Origin: Albula goreensis
Lineage: Eukaryota; Chordata; Actinopteri; Albuliformes; Albulidae
Assembly (NCBI GenBank): GCA_022829145.1
Contig: CM040745.1
Span: forward strand, 34,378,406-34,442,405
Reading direction: 5' to 3'
Length of the DNA: 64,000 bases
Under the pieces are notes generated by a model, which had not been told where the DNA came from, searched no databases, and saw nothing but the letters and a program-made list of their open reading frames with translations. Positions 23,632-35,470 of this stretch are shown here, piece after piece. How positions within the stretch are numbered: the stretch's first letter is position 1; every line of letters begins with the position of its first letter. The position numbers were made by a program, and so were the translations under genes.

Positions 23632-23792
23632 GTGACTCTTCCCTGTCACCCTTTAGCCTCTTGCTGGTGTCCAGGCAGAGGGGAACTTTGGCTCTGAAAT
23701 ATTCCAATTAAGCTCAGCCAGCTGTGGAAGTGCGAGCGGCGTCGGCTCTCTGACTCCCAGCATCTGATGCCATTTTCCCCATCGCTGCCTCC
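23632..23792. repeat. Duplicated noncoding block B1, 161 bp (partner 33168-33328)
   Basis: Base-by-base comparison shows 160 of 161 identities with the second copy 9.5 kb away. The only difference is T at 23652 against A at 33188. The sequence is unique in composition, contains an E-box (CAGCTG), AATTAAGC and ATCTGATGCCAT, and has no microsatellite character. Identity stops abruptly after CTGCCTCC. Open frames cross it on the minus strand, but neither copy has splice signals convincing enough to call an exon. Confidence 0.95.
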
Positions 23793-26700
23793 GCAGATCA
23801 GAGGCCCGATTAATCCACGTGTGTACACCCCTCCGTCTCTGAGAGGTAACTCCACCTCCTGTCTCTCTTTCATCCTTCTCTCTTCAGTCTTGTCCCTTTT
23901 GTTCTTTTCCACCTCAGAGCCTTATACGCATGCCAGTGTGTACCCTTGTTCATTGTACCATAACCCTCATGACAAACATTTCTGATAAACATCATTGTCA
24001 TTTGTCGATCTTGCCGATCTTTGAGCTTAGATCCTGAGCCACTCATATATTTGTTCATAAAGGAGCATGTTAAGAATGTCTACGTGCCACAGAGATCCTT
24101 GTTCCAATACTATACACAGAGCTTTAAGTGTCTGCATTTTGTTAATACTCTCCATTGTCTGAGGTCAAAGCAAAAACATCCATCATTAAATTGTTTTTTT
24201 TTTTAGTTGGTATTTCCCATCATTCAAAATTGTTTGTTTTAAATCAAGGCAATATGATGTCAGAAAGGATATTCTAATTATTGAATAAAAATGAAACATT
24301 ATTGAGACTGTGATTGTCACTTGTCACAGAGGTAATGCATACAGTAGATTACAGCAAACATCAGACGCAAGATTGATACGTTTTTTTTCTGAGAAAAACA
24401 TCGGCTTCCATTTGTGCCTAATTTGGTCAAACAAAAGCGTTACGTGGTCTGAATGAAACCTCCCGCTCCTGGCAGCCAGCCTAAATGTGCCGAGTACTTA
24501 TTCCGCATCAAATTTATCCGCAAATCAAAATTGACGGTTCCAGATAAATTAATTCACCTGCTCTTGCTTTTCCATCAAATAATTTAATTTTTCTCTCTCT
24601 TCCTCTCTCTCTCTCTCGCTAAGAACGGACACATGCATAAATGATCAAATCAAAACATTAATGAACGACAGTCAGAGTGGTATATTTAGATTTCAAGGGA
24701 AAACATCTCATTTTTATAGTTTTTAAATGATACAGACAGAGGACCAAACAGCTTGTTCCAACTAAAATGTCACAAACTCACTGTTCGATGCTGTGCTGGT
24801 TCTCAGTCTGGTCAAGATCCAAAGGGCATTATCTGAGGTAGGAAAGAAGGTTTCTGCACCAATCAGAGACTTCTATCTATCAATGGGAATGGTGACACAG
24901 GGGAGTGCTATATTCAAAAACAAGAAATATGGCTGACTGTGAAAAGCTTAGCATCAATGCTGCCATAGCATTCAGTAGCATCAGAACGAGTGTATTTCTT
25001 CACTGAAAAAAAAACAACAAAAAACTGCAATGAAGGCTTTTCTCAAGAGAGTAGATGTTTTCACTGTTCTTCCACCTGGGTTCATCCAGAGCTCGATTTG
25101 CCAGTTGGCCCCGCTGGTCGTGATGAGAATGAGATGGTTTGAAAACCTGATATTGACTGCTGTTTTGTCATTGGTTACAGCATGGAGGATCAGGTCAAAG
25201 AAGTTGCAAATCTGGGGGTTACTGCCGTTTAGCGTGGATTACATGAGGACATCGTGCCATTATCAGTCATTAACTTCATGCTCAAAAAAACATTATTAAA
25301 TTTCTCATACACACATTTATGAAAAAAAAAATTGCATGGGTTTCATTGGCTTTGATCACTTGATATCTGATTATTGACATTCGAGATATTTGATTTGTAA
25401 ATTCTTCAAAATGAACGGAAGTCCCAATGAAGCCTTCATACATGGGGGTACTACCGTGCAAGTGCGATAACATATAACACTCGGACACCCCGTTTTAACT
25501 GGTCATACTGTTGTGTGCAAACTTCTTAGCTCCCTCTAGCATGCTTATCCCAACGATTCACTTTCGGTTATTATGGGAGAGGCTGCAGAATCAAAGCAAA
25601 GTGCCCATTGAGCTTTGGCTTGCAGTCATGAGTCACAATTCAGCAAGGAAATAGACTAATGCACTCTGGGGCCCCCATTGATTTTTCATTGTGAACCAGG
25701 ATGTTGAAAATGTCAGCAATTTAATTGAGTAGTTAAAACAGTTTGAATAGAGTTTGGGTTATAAATATTTCCAACCCACCCCACCCCACCCTTGTTGAAA
25801 GTGTATCCCATTAAATCAATTTCAAGGAAGTATTTGTTATAGATACAGACTTAAGGAGGCACAAGCAAGGGTCCTTTTGTCTTCTACTTCTGTTATGACT
25901 TTGATTGCTCACTGCAGACACAAAGATAGAAATGTTTTATCGGTTCACGGAAAATGTCTTTTAAATACCAGGCTTGATAAAACAGGTGGAAAGACTTACT
26001 CACTGACAACTCATGCAAAAATACTGAGAATGAAATGGTTGCTAGGGGACTACTTCTACTTAGTAACATCACTACTATTTGAGGAGGAAAGGTCAAAAAC
26101 ATCTCTTCAAAAATTTGACTTGATTACTGAAATATGTGTCAGAAAACTACCTATTGAAAGCATTCAATGGCATCTTTGAGGATTCAGTTAAGACAAAGCT
26201 GTAATTTACACTGCCATTCATTTACGTGGTAGATGGATCCTTTTATCTGAACAGCAATGCAGTTTTCAGGGCCAACAGGTTAAATTTGGTCCAGCCAGGC
26301 TTCTTGGGTGGCATAGCTGAATCACGGACGGCCCCCGACTGAGATTTGGACCGACGTCCCTCCCGTTGTAGACCTGGGGCCGTTATCATTACATCAAGAA
26401 TCTGTCACGCGGGAGGTGTCATCCAGTCTGTCTTTTGTTCAAAAAGCAACCCAGTGTCAAAAAAAAGAAGAAAACCCAGTGGCATTAGCCTTCAACAAAG
26501 CTATCTACGCTTCCCAGTGCTCGCCGAACAATGAGAATGTAACCAGCTTCCAACGATTTGACAGTTTGATTGGATAGCATCGCTATCAAGATGGGTTATG
26601 GACGCTTTTTTGCACTCAAGAGAACACATGACACGCCAAAGGCCTTAATTGTGTTTTGATGCAATTACCTGGGTATAAACAAAAAGCAAAATTGTGTTTT

Positions 26701-27977
26701 ATTTTTTCTTCTAATGTTTATTCACATCCATTTTTTGTTTTATGGTCATCGCATCCACTTACGGCATTATCATACATCTTTGGCGCCAATATTGCAGTCA
26801 TGTGCATGTTGACATGAATACATTATTTAGGTGGCTCCTTCTTTCAGACTGCTCCGCATGGCTTCCTGCAGTCCCAAGGCAACTCCGTGGTGACATTTCT
26901 CAAGACTGACAGAACACTGCCCGAAGACACGTGCCTCCATACCGCCCCTCTCTGTATTGTGTGTTAACAATGCAATATATGCATCTCTCCGAGCAACGAT
27001 AATTCCTCATTGATTTATATGCGGTCTCGCTCACTCAGTCACTCGCTCGCTCATGTTCTCACTCACCCACACACTGGAATGAGATTAAACACTGGGCGTC
27101 CTGTGTTTCTCACACTCAGTGCTCCGTCCTCTAATTGGCCGATATGTACTGCATCATGTGACTCAGTCACATCACAGCGTCTTATGCCTGTACTGGACAA
27201 AAACAGCCAATATAGAGCGCCTATATTCCAAAAAGACATAGTGAGGTTCTGACTTTATACTTCAACAGAAGCAGCAGAAACTAATCAACTAAGAAACTAA
27301 CGAGCTGACTCCAATAAGCAACGGATCACACTTTGGTTCACAAAGCACAATTTGACCTCACAAAGGGTAACTGGTTACTCCAGAGCTTCCATTTTCTGCA
27401 GACGAACACATTTCCACAACCTGCTGACGGTTAGACATTAAATTTGTTTTCTTTTCATTTGTGTACAATCCTCTTTCTAGTATTATATAACAGCAGCCAT
27501 CAAAATGTGTGCAAATGAAAGATACTGGGGAAAAACCCCAGGGAGAACCAGAGGCATGACATGGAGATGAAGGCTCTCTGTATCCTGGCACTCTTCCAAG
27601 GGCTGCGATGTGTGTGTGTATGTGTGTGTGTGTGCTTGTGAGGACCTCCCTCCAATACACGTACACACACAAATACACACTTTCTACTCCTGCCTGTAAA
27701 AGATGTGTAAATAACAACTGTGCTCGTGCTTGAAGGACGATCAGTGATGAATATTCGAAAGCGGTGTTTTGATATGTCATTTTTATACTGCATGTTTTGT
27801 TTGTTGTTTGGAAGGCTTGTTGGTCCCTTATGTACTGTATCTCTAAAACAGCTGTATCTGACAGCTTTCAGATCTACGGCAGGAATGATTTTTCGGGGGA
27901 ATGGATTAATTAATTAAACATGGATTTTAAAAGTAAAAAAAATGTCTCTCGTCTTTCTCTCTCTCTCTCTCTGCTGT
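23793..27977. other. Intronic sequence without recognised genes
   Basis: Has a short CT tract at 24593-24618 and a T-run at 24191-24202. Also present are a near-palindrome with AP-1 core at 27156-27172 and a TG/CA patch at 27608-27680. No known protein frames were found. Confidence 0.35.
27955..27974. repeat. (CT)n microsatellite
   Basis: Nine to ten CT units directly left of block C1. Confidence 0.9.
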
Positions 27978-28043
27978 GGGGGCATCATTAACATTGCGCT
28001 AATTAAATGGGGTTTGGTCCTGATGGTTCATTTTCTTTTGTGT
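27978..28043. repeat. Paralogous noncoding block C1 (partner 28405-28474)
   Basis: Shares GGGGGC-TCATTAA, CTAATTAAATG, GTT-GGT and TGATG-TT in the same order and orientation with a block 427 bp to the right, with roughly three quarters of bases identical over the first 50. Both centre on TAATTA, a homeodomain-type core. Confidence 0.5.
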
Positions 28044-28404
28044 TCGTTTGGAGCCGCGGGGGACGGACCGAGTTGGTCCTGACTGATATCTGTGAGTATT
28101 CTCGCCGTGTCCTCTCACCCCTTCGCTGTGATTGCTTTGAGACGTCTTAAGCGACGCTATGGATGAAAAGATTGGTGAACATGCAATTTTCAGAAAATAC
28201 GGGATCACGATGAGACTCGCTTGCTGGTATCACTGACGAGGGGAGCGATGAGGGTCGGGATAACCACACAACACTCTTCGCGCTCAAGACGTCTGGATTG
28301 ATGGCATCAATTTGCTGATTTATAATTGCGTGGTCAAATTGCAACGATTGTTTGACATGCGTCCAACGAGGTTGCAATTAAATTCCCTCATTTTCTCTGT
28401 AACG

Positions 28405-28474
28405 GGGGGCTTCATTAATGCTGTCCTAATTAAATGCAGTTCGGTTGTGATGATTTGTTGACTTTCTATTGTTT
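28405..28474. repeat. Paralogous noncoding block C2 (partner 27978-28043)
   Basis: Second copy of the TAATTAAATG-centred block, beginning GGGGGCTTCATTAATG. The sequence between the copies is unique, so this is a spaced duplication and not a tandem array. Confidence 0.5.
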
Positions 28475-30978
28475 GTGATTAGTGGTGGCAGGTCCATACA
28501 TACTCTGTCGCACTCTGCCCCGTCAACGAATAGAAGCAATTACTGTAAAAGGAGGGCGGGTTATTTTTATAAAGGCTGGGAGGAAGGGTTAACCGGCTCC
28601 ATCACTCCGTAACCTTTTTTTTGTATCGCTTTTCCCTCTATCTTTTCCCCACTCTTACTGTCCTTTCCCCCTTACAAACAACAAATCAGCTTGCTCAGGC
28701 GAGCTGAAGGATACGAAATTTCATTAACGGCAACACGGCAACACCTGAATCATTTTGCTTGTTCTCCATATCCGGTATCCAGTCCCTTCTGGAGCTCGAT
28801 CTATGCCTGATGCAACAAATTGGAGCAGCACGGTGTTCAGAATGCTATATTGAGTCCAGTGATCTTGCTCAAGTGAAACGCTTGTGTCAATGAAACCAAA
28901 AAAAATCTGCTCAGATTTTTCAAGCTCTTTAATATATCGTCAATGGCTGGCAGAGACAGGATGTCCCCTATGGGTGACTCATGGTTATAGAAATACGACT
29001 TTGCTTTTGCTGTCTGAATCAAAATGGAAATAAGGCTTTGTCCCACATGTGATTTGACTGCATGTTTGGCATGCCCCAACAGAATGCATTCTGGGAAGAA
29101 AACAGGAAAACAATAAATGGGACATTTTTAAAATACACACATAATGAGATGCACTGTGCTTTTGGAACAAACTGTTCAATTCTTTCGACCACCCCAATCT
29201 CTAGCAGTCTTGCTGTTTGCTGCCATGTCTGAATAAACGCAGAATTGTTGGGGAAAAATGATATTGCTCAAAGGCGTATTTGAATTCAGAAGTGTAATGA
29301 TGCATACCTTCAGCCAGATGCATCTACAGCTAAAGGATCTGCCCGCATGGGTTCGGAATTTATCAGCCTTTTGTTGTTGTTGCTTTGTTCAGATTGCTCT
29401 GTACCAGGTGATGTGTGAAGTTAAGTTCAAAGTTGCAATGCAAAGCCACTTACAAAATATAATGGCACCATTTAATTTTCCTTTGGAGGAAGTGCGCGCA
29501 CGTGCACACACACACACGCACACACGCACACACACAACCAGCAAGCAACGACAAACACCTGTCTCCCTGAAATTCGAGGACGTCCCTCTACATTGCTGTG
29601 AAGACAGGTCATCATCTAATCCTAACCTTCCGTTTTCATCTCCGCAGAAATGCTGCTGCAGCAAAGGAGGTCTCAATTTAAGGGAAGAAAACTCTCCCAT
29701 CTGTGGAGAAGGGCACATTTCAGCTGCTGGTGGCGGTGGAGAGGGCAGGGGTGATTATCTGGGTGACTGCTGCCTCGCTGTTGGTCTTGGAGCGTAGCTC
29801 AAAGCTAATAGGGTTCATGAAACTTCATTCCGGCCAAAACTACCATTATGTTCTCAGCCTAATAAGTGTTAAGACGGTTTGCTAAGATGCCTCCACTCTC
29901 ATCTTAAATCGGCCAACAGCACACATGTACAGTATCGGAAAATATGCATCGACTGACGTGCATCAGGTTTCCCGTCATAGTAAATGACCAAAATTATGGA
30001 CGGATGACAGAAAAGTATGAGATAATTGCACAAACCGAAATAGGGGATGCTGTTAACTTGTCATCTCATAATGAATTCAATCCACAGAACCAGATGGTTT
30101 TACAGTAGTTTCCCTGAACACTCCAAGGAGCTCTTTCTCTGATTATTCAACACTCAACAGCATATGGACATCAGATTCCTATCCAGTAAAGTTTAGATAA
30201 TCACAACAGACCCTCCAGCATGAAAGTTTTGAGAAACGGTACGGCACATTATAATAAAACAAGGTCAGTCTGAATCAAAAAAATGAGCCATTTCCCTAAA
30301 TGGAGTTCAATAGACAGTGAACAGATCTGGGCACTCAGGGTCATGTCCGTGATACAACAGGATCACAGCACGGAAGTCTACATAAGCAAGTCCGATTGTT
30401 GCGATCCATGTTCTATTTGATTCCGCCAAGTGACTTCTTTCACACATGAAGCAACGATTTGCTAGGCCACTGGTTTGTTTGGAAGTGTTGCTGCCCTCTC
30501 TGGGGGTGAGGGGGGCGTTAGTCAACCTGGGCTTCCTGATCTATCACCTCTTAGTTCCTCTTGGCAACGAACTTGGCGTACACTGGCTTCCCATCATCAT
30601 CAGTGGGACGCATGCCGCTCCGCAGATCGGTGCTAACTGCTAACTGCTAACTCAGTCCTGGTGCATTGTGAGGACTTTAGCTCGCAAAATAATCATTGGT
30701 CTTGAGCTTGAGTGTAGAACCCGTGGATGCAATATGCCCGCAGTGCTCCTGTTAAATAAAATTATTCAAATTCAGGAAGACGGGAGAAGAGAAGATAAAA
30801 AAACGTCTTCTCTTCATGTAAATGAAGCACTGAAAATGTCAACTTATTGACTCCGGAGTTGATGGGACTGACTTCTCTGCAAACAAGGGGCGCTCCCCAG
30901 ACAGCCATGCTATACTAATCTTAGTAAATCCATCATTAACTGTTCCCTTGTGAATGAGGACAGAGAGGCAATCTGCTG
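28475..30978. other. Intronic sequence, nothing recognised
   Basis: Contains a CA/CG stretch at 29495-29537. The 179-codon frame at 29258-29797 runs through that stretch and looks like chance. A 7-bp unit (GCTAACT) is repeated three times at 30632-30652. Confidence 0.4.
29495..29537. repeat. CA/CG-rich microsatellite
   Basis: GCGCGCACGTG followed by CA repeats interrupted by CG. Confidence 0.9.
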
Positions 30979-30980
30979 TA

Positions 30981-31385
30981 CAGGCTGAGTATCCCTTATC
31001 TGAAATGCCTGGGACCAGAAGTGTTTCCCCGACATACATTCGAAATGGACATGAGCCGAACGTAGGTTAGCATGGCACGTAGAAGTACACGTAGCATGTA
31101 GAAGATGTACACAATGCTGGGATATCATCGGTCGGTCACATACCCACCAATACGCACGCAGCCGTTAGCACTGGTGAACATATGACCAAGCATACTTTCA
31201 TATATTTACATATTTTTTTTTCTTTATTTTTTTTTGTTTATACAGTATTTTTTCAGTCGTATTTACGGATGGTCATTAATCGCATAGGTAAGGCGTGGAA
31301 TTTTACACTTTTGGCGTCATGTTGGTGCTCAAAAAATTTCAGATTTTGAGCATTTCAGATTTTTGGATTAGGGATGCTCAACCTG
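30981..31385. mobile_element. Tigger-like (Tc1/mariner superfamily, pogo group) MITE, 405 bp, TA target site
   Basis: The left end is CAGGCTGAGTATCCCTTATC. The right end, reverse-complemented, is CAGGTTGAGCATCCCTAATC. These are inverted repeats with three mismatches in 20. TA dinucleotides flank both ends (30979-30980 and 31386-31387), as expected for this superfamily. The words GGGACCAGAAGTGTTT inside the left end and GGCGTCATGTTGGTGCTCAA with TTTCAGATTTT inside the right end match, from memory, a mammalian Tigger-family consensus. No transposase frame remains, so it was mobilised in trans. Confidence 0.88.
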
Positions 31386-32880
31386 TATTACAATCATCAC
31401 CTGTAGATTCATAGAATTTCTTTGTTTTACTATTTTACAACATATGTGTGCTATCAATCAAATGAGAACTTTTTCTTGATGCTGTGTTGAAATGTGTACA
31501 AAAAATAAAGGGGAAGAAAGGAATAAAAACAAGCACTTCAACCTTTCACTCTCTCCTGACGGGTCTCTCTTAACACACGCTGGTCCAGTTTCTCTGAAAA
31601 GTGAACAAAAATAACAGACATGGAAGACAATATCTAGGATTTCACTTTCCTTCACAAAGTGTGTATGGGCTACAGTGGTAGAGAGAAACACTTCCTAATT
31701 GTGGATGTAACCCGTGGCAACTGGAAGCAATCTGTGAATGAAAATAACTTGTTTTGAGAGTGCTGTCCTGTGGCAAGGTTTATGGTCCTCAGTCATTTGG
31801 ACTGTGGGAGTCAGCTGACTGCTCTCCAAAAACACTCTTGGGCTAAAACAGAGTTTGCTTTCTCCTTTCAACAGCTTACTGTGATTAAGCTGGCTGTCTG
31901 TTTTCCTCTCGCTCCCAATAATTCTGACAACATAATTCTGTAACTGTTCAACCCTCACTTTTCCTCCATGGCAAGAGCACCCCTTTCATCTCTCTCTGCC
32001 TCTCTCCAGTTTTCTCTGTCTGTTCTGGCAAACCCCCCTCCATTTGCATGTGTATGCCATGAGTGTCGTTATTCCCTCATCGGTCTCCACATGGCAGATG
32101 ATCCCTTTGGCTCTCTCCTTTATATCAAATTCCCAGCATGCAATTCGGCACATACGGATGGTGCAGTCGTTTGAGACTCCATGCAGTGCGAATGGGGGAT
32201 GGATAGGGTATGTTTTTCGTTTTTTTTCTTAATGGCCAGGTGAGGGAGACATATCAAGGTCCTGCTCTGGTAATCTAGGGGTCCCCATGGGGAGGAACAC
32301 AGGAAGTACGGTTACTACGTGAGGTGTTTGTAGCTAATTGTTCGATTCTAAGTCCATCATTATCATAAACATACTGAGGAACGGATGAACAAGACGGACC
32401 TTCAACCATGAATCACACTGAAAATAACTTACACAAACGAGAATTACTTTTCATCAAAGTCTGTTATCTATGGAAAAGACATAAAAATTATACATTTCAG
32501 CATCTTGTAAAAAAAAGATAATACATTTAAACGGTTTTATCAAGTGAGATCAATGCAGCTGTTTTCTAGTAAATAGGCTAAATGTGTTTTTTCTCATTGC
32601 AAATTTATTTATAGCAAACCGCTTTTATGGTTCTGTGGGTACACTGTTTTGATGCGTCCATCATAATTCTGAAGAAAAAAAAAAGGAAACGGCTCTGCCT
32701 TGACCTTTGTATCTGCAAAGATAACCACTCTCTGGAGGATTTTTCATCAGTGCGAAAGAGATAAAGAAAGAATGAGAGAGACAGAGACAGAAACAGGAAA
32801 GGTGAAGGACAAAGACAGAGTGACAAGGGAAAAAGAGAGACAAGGGACATGGGAACAGAAGGGATGGTGAGGAAGATGCA
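31386..32880. other. Intronic sequence, nothing recognised
   Basis: Unique, moderately AT-rich sequence. Short open frames are pyrimidine-rich artefacts. Confidence 0.4.
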
Positions 32881-32952
32881 AGACAGACAGGCAGGCAGAC
32901 AGATAGATGTATCAGTTTGTGTGTGTAAGAGAGAGACAGAGACAGAGAGAAT
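32881..32952. repeat. GACA/GATA/GAGA simple-repeat patch
   Basis: Mixed tetranucleotide and GA repeats (GACAGACAGGCAGGCAGACA, GATAGATG, GAGAGAGACAGAGACAGAG). Confidence 0.85.
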
Positions 32953-32959
32953 GTATACT

Positions 32960-33060
32960 CTAAATCATACTTTGCATGTCGTGTCTGTTTTTCTCATATT
33001 CCTGTATGTTGCTTTGGCAACACTACTATGATTTTCCTGCCAATAAAGCGAATTTGAGAC
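32960..33060 (+). mobile_element. LINE 3-prime tail fragment
   Basis: The words GTTGCTTTGGCAACAC and CCTGCCAATAAAGCGAATTTG are typical of the 3-prime end of a non-LTR retrotransposon family common in fishes (TTTGGCAA then CCAATAAAGC-AATTTGA). Only the tail remains, consistent with 5-prime truncation on insertion. It lies immediately left of the purine-rich lead-in of block B2. Confidence 0.6.
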
Positions 33061-33167
33061 ACAGAGAGAGAAGAAAAGTGATAGAGATGTGAAAGCACAC
33101 AGATAAAGACATAGCAAGAGAGAACAAGGAAGAGAGGGAGGCAGAGGGAGGGAGAGGTGAAGGAGGG

Positions 33168-33328
33168 GTGACTCTTCCCTGTCACCCATTAGCCTCTTGC
33201 TGGTGTCCAGGCAGAGGGGAACTTTGGCTCTGAAATATTCCAATTAAGCTCAGCCAGCTGTGGAAGTGCGAGCGGCGTCGGCTCTCTGACTCCCAGCATC
33301 TGATGCCATTTTCCCCATCGCTGCCTCC
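33168..33328. repeat. Duplicated noncoding block B2, 161 bp (partner 23632-23792)
   Basis: Direct-orientation second copy differing from the first at a single base. The right flank (ACGGTACCTACGG) is unrelated to the first copy's right flank (GCAGATCAGAGG). The left flank is a GA-rich tract similar to, but more diverged from, that of copy B1. Confidence 0.95.
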
Positions 33329-34352
33329 ACGGTACCTACGGTCAGCGCACTTAACCCCGAGATCCTGCTGTGTGCGGATGCGTGCCATTTCTCTCCAATG
33401 CACATTAACCTTTAAGGCCACCCCGTCACCTTAGTGTTCCCCCACAACACCCCTCCACCCTCCCACAGCTAAAATCCCACCGACCCACTTTTGTGACTGG
33501 CTGTACTGGGCGGGGGGTGGGGGAGAGATAGTGTCAGAGGAGTCTGAGTCTGTCGCTCTATTATCAGAGCCAGGGGCGGCTGCAGGATTTGCTGTTATGA
33601 TCCACACAAAATGACTGCTAATGCCAGTGGAAGGTAGCTGGAATTTTTAATGGGGAAAGTTGTGCTGAAATGAGTTGTTCCATGTACTTATACTTGACTG
33701 GAGTCACAACCAATCGGATGCCAGAATGCAAAACAGCTTGTTAATGATAGCCAATCAGCAGCCATAATTTAATTTTATGAGTGTAAACGGTAAAACTGTG
33801 TGTGTGTGTGTTCCTGGGGTGAGTGGGGTACAAGTCTTTCATGAACTTGTCTCAGTTCCAAATTTGGGAGGAAAAAAAACAATGACATCTAACATTCACA
33901 GAATGCACTAGGGAAACCAATGAATAGCAGGAAGATCCAATATCAGCTGAGATGGACACCGGTGTCCTGGTGACAGTCCTCCAGGCCTTTCATTTTTCAT
34001 TTCAATAAGACAGCGCTTATCAGCGTGTGCCAATCTCAGCGCGGCTCTGGAGAAGAGGGCCACCTGCATTGGGCCAGGGGGCTGGGGAGGACGGCGCGGG
34101 GGTGACGAGTCCGAAGCTCCGGTGACAATTACAGGACGCAGCTATCAGATGCAGGAGCCAAGAAACCTGCAGCTACACTGATCAGAGCGCAGACGAGATG
34201 CAATTCAATTACAGCGCAGCGGGGGGAAAGAGCCGAGTTATGATATTACATGTGATGGTAATCAGAAAGTACGAGCCAACGAGAGCACAGGACGGAGCTG
34301 GAGAGGGGGATTTTTCCAGCTCTACGGGTCCGGGACCACCGTGATAACTGGA
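33329..34352. other. Intronic sequence, nothing recognised
   Basis: Has a short G-rich run (33510-33524) and a TG run (33797-33811). No gene signal was seen. Confidence 0.4.
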
Positions 34353-34499
34353 GACTCCAGAACGATATCGGGTTTGGCCCTGATACCTCGCCGTGCTGAC
34401 TGACTCCCGGCTGATATCTGGTTTGGCCGTGACACCGCTCCAAAAACACTGACTCCTGACTGATGTTGGGTTTGTCCCTGATACCTCTCCGTACTCACT
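34353..34499. repeat. Tandem array of three 49-bp units
   Basis: Units start at 34353, 34402 and 34451, each with GACTCC. Each then has a GATATC-GGGTTTGGCC-type core, TGATACC(T)C and an ACT end. Units 1 and 3 are the closest; unit 2 has a variant middle (GACACCGCTCCAAAAACACT). Spacing is exactly 49 in both intervals, with no indels. Confidence 0.9.
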
Positions 34500-35470
34500 G
34501 AGTGGCCAATTCCCCTCATCAAGTCAGTCTTTCTGTCCCAGTCATATCTGTGCCTTTGCAGGTGAAGGCCATGTCCTCCTCCCATGTGGTCAACCTTGAC
34601 GAAGATGCCTTTTCCCACAGCATTACAGCAGGACCAAAGAACAAAAGGAGAAGTGGCATATCTGCCTCAACTGTAACAAGTCTTTGGGTGCCCAGCACAT
34701 TTTTGAGAGGCACTGATGTGGCAGAAACCCTGGGGAACCCTGGGTAATTTAAAACCACCCAGCTCATCGAGGTATGAAGCCAGCTGTGTCCTGCTACTCC
34801 AGCTGACTCCCAACCACAGTCAACCAATGACGTGTTACTGCCGGACCAAGTCTGAATACTTTTACTGAATGACCCACATTACCCATAATACAGTTCACTC
34901 TCAGGCAGACTGTAATATGACTTTTAGACGCATATACTAACTCACAGCTTGCATCATAATCAGCCATAAGTCTTGACCAATGATTTTTTATTTTTCCCAA
35001 AAATGTTAGATGTGACTTGAGTCTGATTTCACTGTGGTTGGTCATGCTTGGTGTACAGACTGAAATGAACAATGTCATCATTTGTTCTTAATTCAACTGT
35101 CACATGACTGGTTGCCAAAACTGCCAAGTCAAGCTCCATTGGTCTTTCTGATACCAATGCCATAACAGAAACGTCCATTGGTGACTTCACAGTTTGACTA
35201 CAATGCTTACCCAGTGTTCCTTTCAGAGTGGAAACACAGGGCCACAAAAATGATGAATAAAAGTAAAGAAAAAACAAAACAAATGCAGTATCAGCAAATT
35301 ACAGGTTCAATGCAAATGGGGTTTATAATAAATTCACGTGGAAGAAGAAAAGGGAAAGAAAAAAGGCAAAAAGAAAGAAAATGAAAATTGCGATCTTGGC
35401 AAGTTAAGGACATTTGCTTTGACATGATTCATTCTTTGAGAGGACTTCTTTTGCTGGATAAACCACTGCA
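34500..35470. other. Intronic sequence, nothing recognised
   Basis: Unique sequence ending in an A/G-rich stretch (35330-35390). Confidence 0.4.

Noticed and set aside
23646-23912. Minus-strand frames shared by both 161-bp copies as a duplicated exon
   Set aside because: The frames differ outside the block, and no acceptor and donor pair with matching phase brackets both copies.
26195-26275. Possible SINE-tail-like word (CATTTACGTGGTAGATGGATCC, TTTTATCTGAACAGC)
   Set aside because: Too diverged from the known tail to distinguish from chance.
29258-29797. Longest internal frame (179 codons) on the plus strand
   Set aside because: Runs through a CA/CG microsatellite, resembles no known protein and has no conserved motif.
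34353-34499. CRISPR-like regular repeats (49-bp units, also the 30-bp minisatellite)
   Set aside because: Units are contiguous without unique spacers, there are no cas-like genes and the DNA is vertebrate.
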